Below, piece after piece: positions 37,036 through 38,558 of a DNA stretch of 38,558 bases. Position 1 is the first letter of the stretch. Each line of letters begins with the position of its first letter. Under the pieces are notes generated by a model. That model ran no database searches, was not told the origin of the DNA, and was given only the letters and a program-made list of their open reading frames with translations. Source of the stretch: an uncultured Gallionellaceae bacterium. GTDB taxonomy: Bacteria > Pseudomonadota > Gammaproteobacteria > Burkholderiales > Gallionellaceae. Position numbers and translations under genes: made by a program. The stretch spans positions 1 through 38,558 of the forward strand of contig CAIWKC010000240.1 of the NCBI GenBank assembly GCA_903913145.1. The letters run 5' to 3'.

Positions 37036-37063
37036 GTAGCAAGCTCTTCTCCGAACTTGCTAC
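37036..37063. terminator. possible hairpin terminator after cbpM
   Basis: GTAGCAAG (37036-37043) and CTTGCTAC (37056-37063) form a perfect 8-bp stem with a 12-base loop, 57 bases after the cbpM stop. The following bases are only modestly T-rich, so termination may be weak. It separates cbpM from the CoA-transferase gene. Confidence 0.4.
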
Positions 37064-37140
37064 ACAAGATTTCTTCCCTTATCAATCATCAGGCCCATAG
37101 GTAATATTTCTTGCTATGAATTTTTTCCCCGGTAAAGCAC

Positions 37141-38558
37141 ATGCCACTTCAAGTAATTCCGCAGCAAATTAACGGCAAGCGCAACAAGATAATCAGTGCA
37201 ACTGACGCAGCGCTATTGATTGGCGACGGCGTAACGATTGCGACTGGAGGTTTTGTTGGAATTGGTTTTGCAGAAAATATTGCTGTAGAAATTGAGCAGC
37301 GCTTCCTTGGTACAAGTCCGCTTTCAATAGCTGGCAGCCCCCGAAACCTGACTATTGTTTATGCCGCAGGTCAGGGTGACGGTAAAGAACGTGGTCTCAA
37401 TCATTTCGGACATGAAGGTCTGGTGTCGCGTGTCATTGGCGGTCACTGGGGATTGGTATCTAAGTTGCAGCATCTTGCAATCACGGATCGCATAGAAGCC
37501 TACAATTTGCCGCAGGGTGTTATCACCCATCTCTTCCGCGATATTGCTGCGCACAGGCCGGGGTTGCTTTCGCAAGTGGGGCTCGGTACTTTTGTTGATC
37601 CGCGTTATGGTGGAGGCAAAATTAATTCCATCACAAAAAAAGACCTCGTCGAGTTAAAGATAATTGATGACGAGGAATATCTTTTTTACAGAACATTCCC
37701 AATTCACGTAGGTATTATTCGTGGAACTACGGCCGATCCAGATGGTAACGTTACGATGGAAAAGGAGGCCTTGACGCTAGATGCGCTGTCTATCGCGATG
37801 GCAGCGCATAACTCCGGGGGAATCGTTATCGTACAGGTTGAGCGTATCGCCGAACGAAGGTCTCTCAACCCGCGACAGGTCAAGATTCCAGGCATCTTGG
37901 TTGATTACGTGGTGGTTGCCGAGAAACCCGAATACCACATGCAGACGTTCCTGGAGCAATACAACCCGGCGTTTTCCAGCGAAATTAAGATTCCAAGTTC
38001 GGCATTCCCAGTTATGGCTTTATCAGAGCGCAAGATCATCGCCCGCCGAGCGGCGCTTGAACTCAAAGTCAACGACATCGTTAATCTGGGCGTCGGCATG
38101 CCGGAAGGCGTTGCAAATGTGGCTGCTGAAGAAAATATGATTCACCTACTAACACTGACCACCGAACCCGGTGCCATTGGCGGTATCCCGACGAATGGAT
38201 TAAATTTTGGTGCTTCAATCAATGCGGAAGCAATCATCGATCAGCCTTACCAATTTGATTTCTATGATGGGGGCGGACTTGATATCGCCATTCTCGGACT
38301 GGCGCAGGCCGATTCCTGTGGCAACCTCAACGTCAGCAAATTTGGACAACACTTGACCGGTTGCGGAGGCTTCATCAGCATCAGTCAAAATGCGAAAAAA
38401 TTGGTATTTGTCGGAACTTTCACTGCGGGAAAATTGGTAGCAAAAATTGCTGATGGTTGTTTAAAAATAATCAAGGAAGGTGACACAAGAAAATTCATTG
38501 GCGTCGTCGAACAGCGCAGTTTCAGTGGCGAACACGCCTTCAAGCGCGGACAGCAAGT
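37141..38558 (+). CDS. acyl-CoA:acetate/3-ketoacid CoA-transferase (YdiF-like), 3' end beyond window
   Basis: An open frame of 472 codons from ATG 37141 to the window edge. The N-terminal CoA-transferase domain has [18 protein letters not shown] and [20 protein letters not shown]; the second domain has [18 protein letters not shown] and the active-site Glu E342 in [11 protein letters not shown]. Both subunit-like domains are in one chain, as in E. coli YdiF and propionate CoA-transferases (about 520-530 residues), so about 50 residues are missing. It would move CoA between short-chain acids in the cytoplasm through a glutamyl-CoA intermediate. The substrate cannot be told from sequence. The upstream 161 bases hold only the hairpin at 37036-37063. 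Confidence 0.9.
   Translation, partial: MPLQVIPQQINGKRNKIISATDAALLIGDGVTIATGGFVGIGFAENIAVEIEQRFLGTSPLSIAGSPRNLTIVYAAGQGDGKERGLNHFGHEGLVSRVIGGHWGLVSKLQHLAITDRIEAYNLPQGVITHLFRDIAAHRPGLLSQVGLGTFVDPRYGGGKINSITKKDLVELKIIDDEEYLFYRTFPIHVGIIRGTTADPDGNVTMEKEALTLDALSIAMAAHNSGGIVIVQVERIAERRSLNPRQVKIPGILVDYVVVAEKPEYHMQTFLEQYNPAFSSEIKIPSSAFPVMALSERKIIARRAALELKVNDIVNLGVGMPEGVANVAAEENMIHLLTLTTEPGAIGGIPTNGLNFGASINAEAIIDQPYQFDFYDGGGLDIAILGLAQADSCGNLNVSKFGQHLTGCGGFISISQNAKKLVFVGTFTAGKLVAKIADGCLKIIKEGDTRKFIGVVEQRSFSGEHAFKRGQQ

Overview
The window reads as chromosomal DNA of a Gram-negative betaproteobacterium. The evidence is an outer-membrane toolkit (LpxH, a complete MlaFEDCB set, an OmpA-like barrel, a secretin), betaproteobacterial-looking GlnS and CysS, and an MSHA-type pilus assembly cluster. 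The moderate GC content, the c-type-haem chemoreceptor and the gene set suggest a freshwater Gallionellaceae/Nitrosomonadales-like organism. That placement is inference from gene content, not a database match.

Layout. 1-256: a fragment of argS (minus strand) that is cut off at its N-terminal side and looks foreign to its neighbours. 257-5646: a chemotaxis/c-di-GMP block, with a haem-binding chemoreceptor behind a sigma-28-like promoter, then on the minus strand a PAS-containing chemoreceptor followed by an HD-GYP phosphodiesterase. 5949-9525 (minus): a TPR protein, an L,D-transpeptidase and a secreted cyclophilin in one tight operon, then lpxH after a hairpin terminator. 9938-13779 (plus): glnS, a carboxymuconolactone-decarboxylase-family protein and cysS. 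13776-27400 (minus): a nearly gap-free run for an MSHA-like type IV pilus system: orphan sigma-54 response regulator, mshM, mshL, mshN, an unlisted 38-residue ORF, mshE, mshG, mshI, mshJ, an MshK-like protein and two pilin-like proteins. 27401-28117 is non-coding. It holds a perfect 13-bp inverted repeat just upstream of the regulator and a 203-bp MITE-like element with 25-bp terminal inverted repeats and a perfect 8-bp target duplication. 28118-30543: an outer-membrane barrel and a lipoprotein with a seven-repeat propeller. 30675-35113: mlaFEDCB and murA. 35461-36979: a tiny DUF5670-like membrane protein, cbpA and cbpM. 37141 to the end: a CoA-transferase cut by the window edge.

How parts may work together. 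The HD-GYP enzyme would degrade c-di-GMP. MshE carries two N-terminal MshEN-type repeats, which in characterised homologues bind c-di-GMP, so the chemoreceptor/HD-GYP block and the pilus cluster could be linked by this messenger. A shared AGGCCAAAT-containing sequence upstream of the PAS chemoreceptor, the HD-GYP gene and mshL hints at a common regulator. Many pilus genes overlap by ATGA, so translation is probably coupled along the operon. The most notable non-coding findings are the MITE with its G-rich hairpin, the 13-bp palindrome in front of the sigma-54 regulator, and the hairpin-rich leader upstream of glnS.
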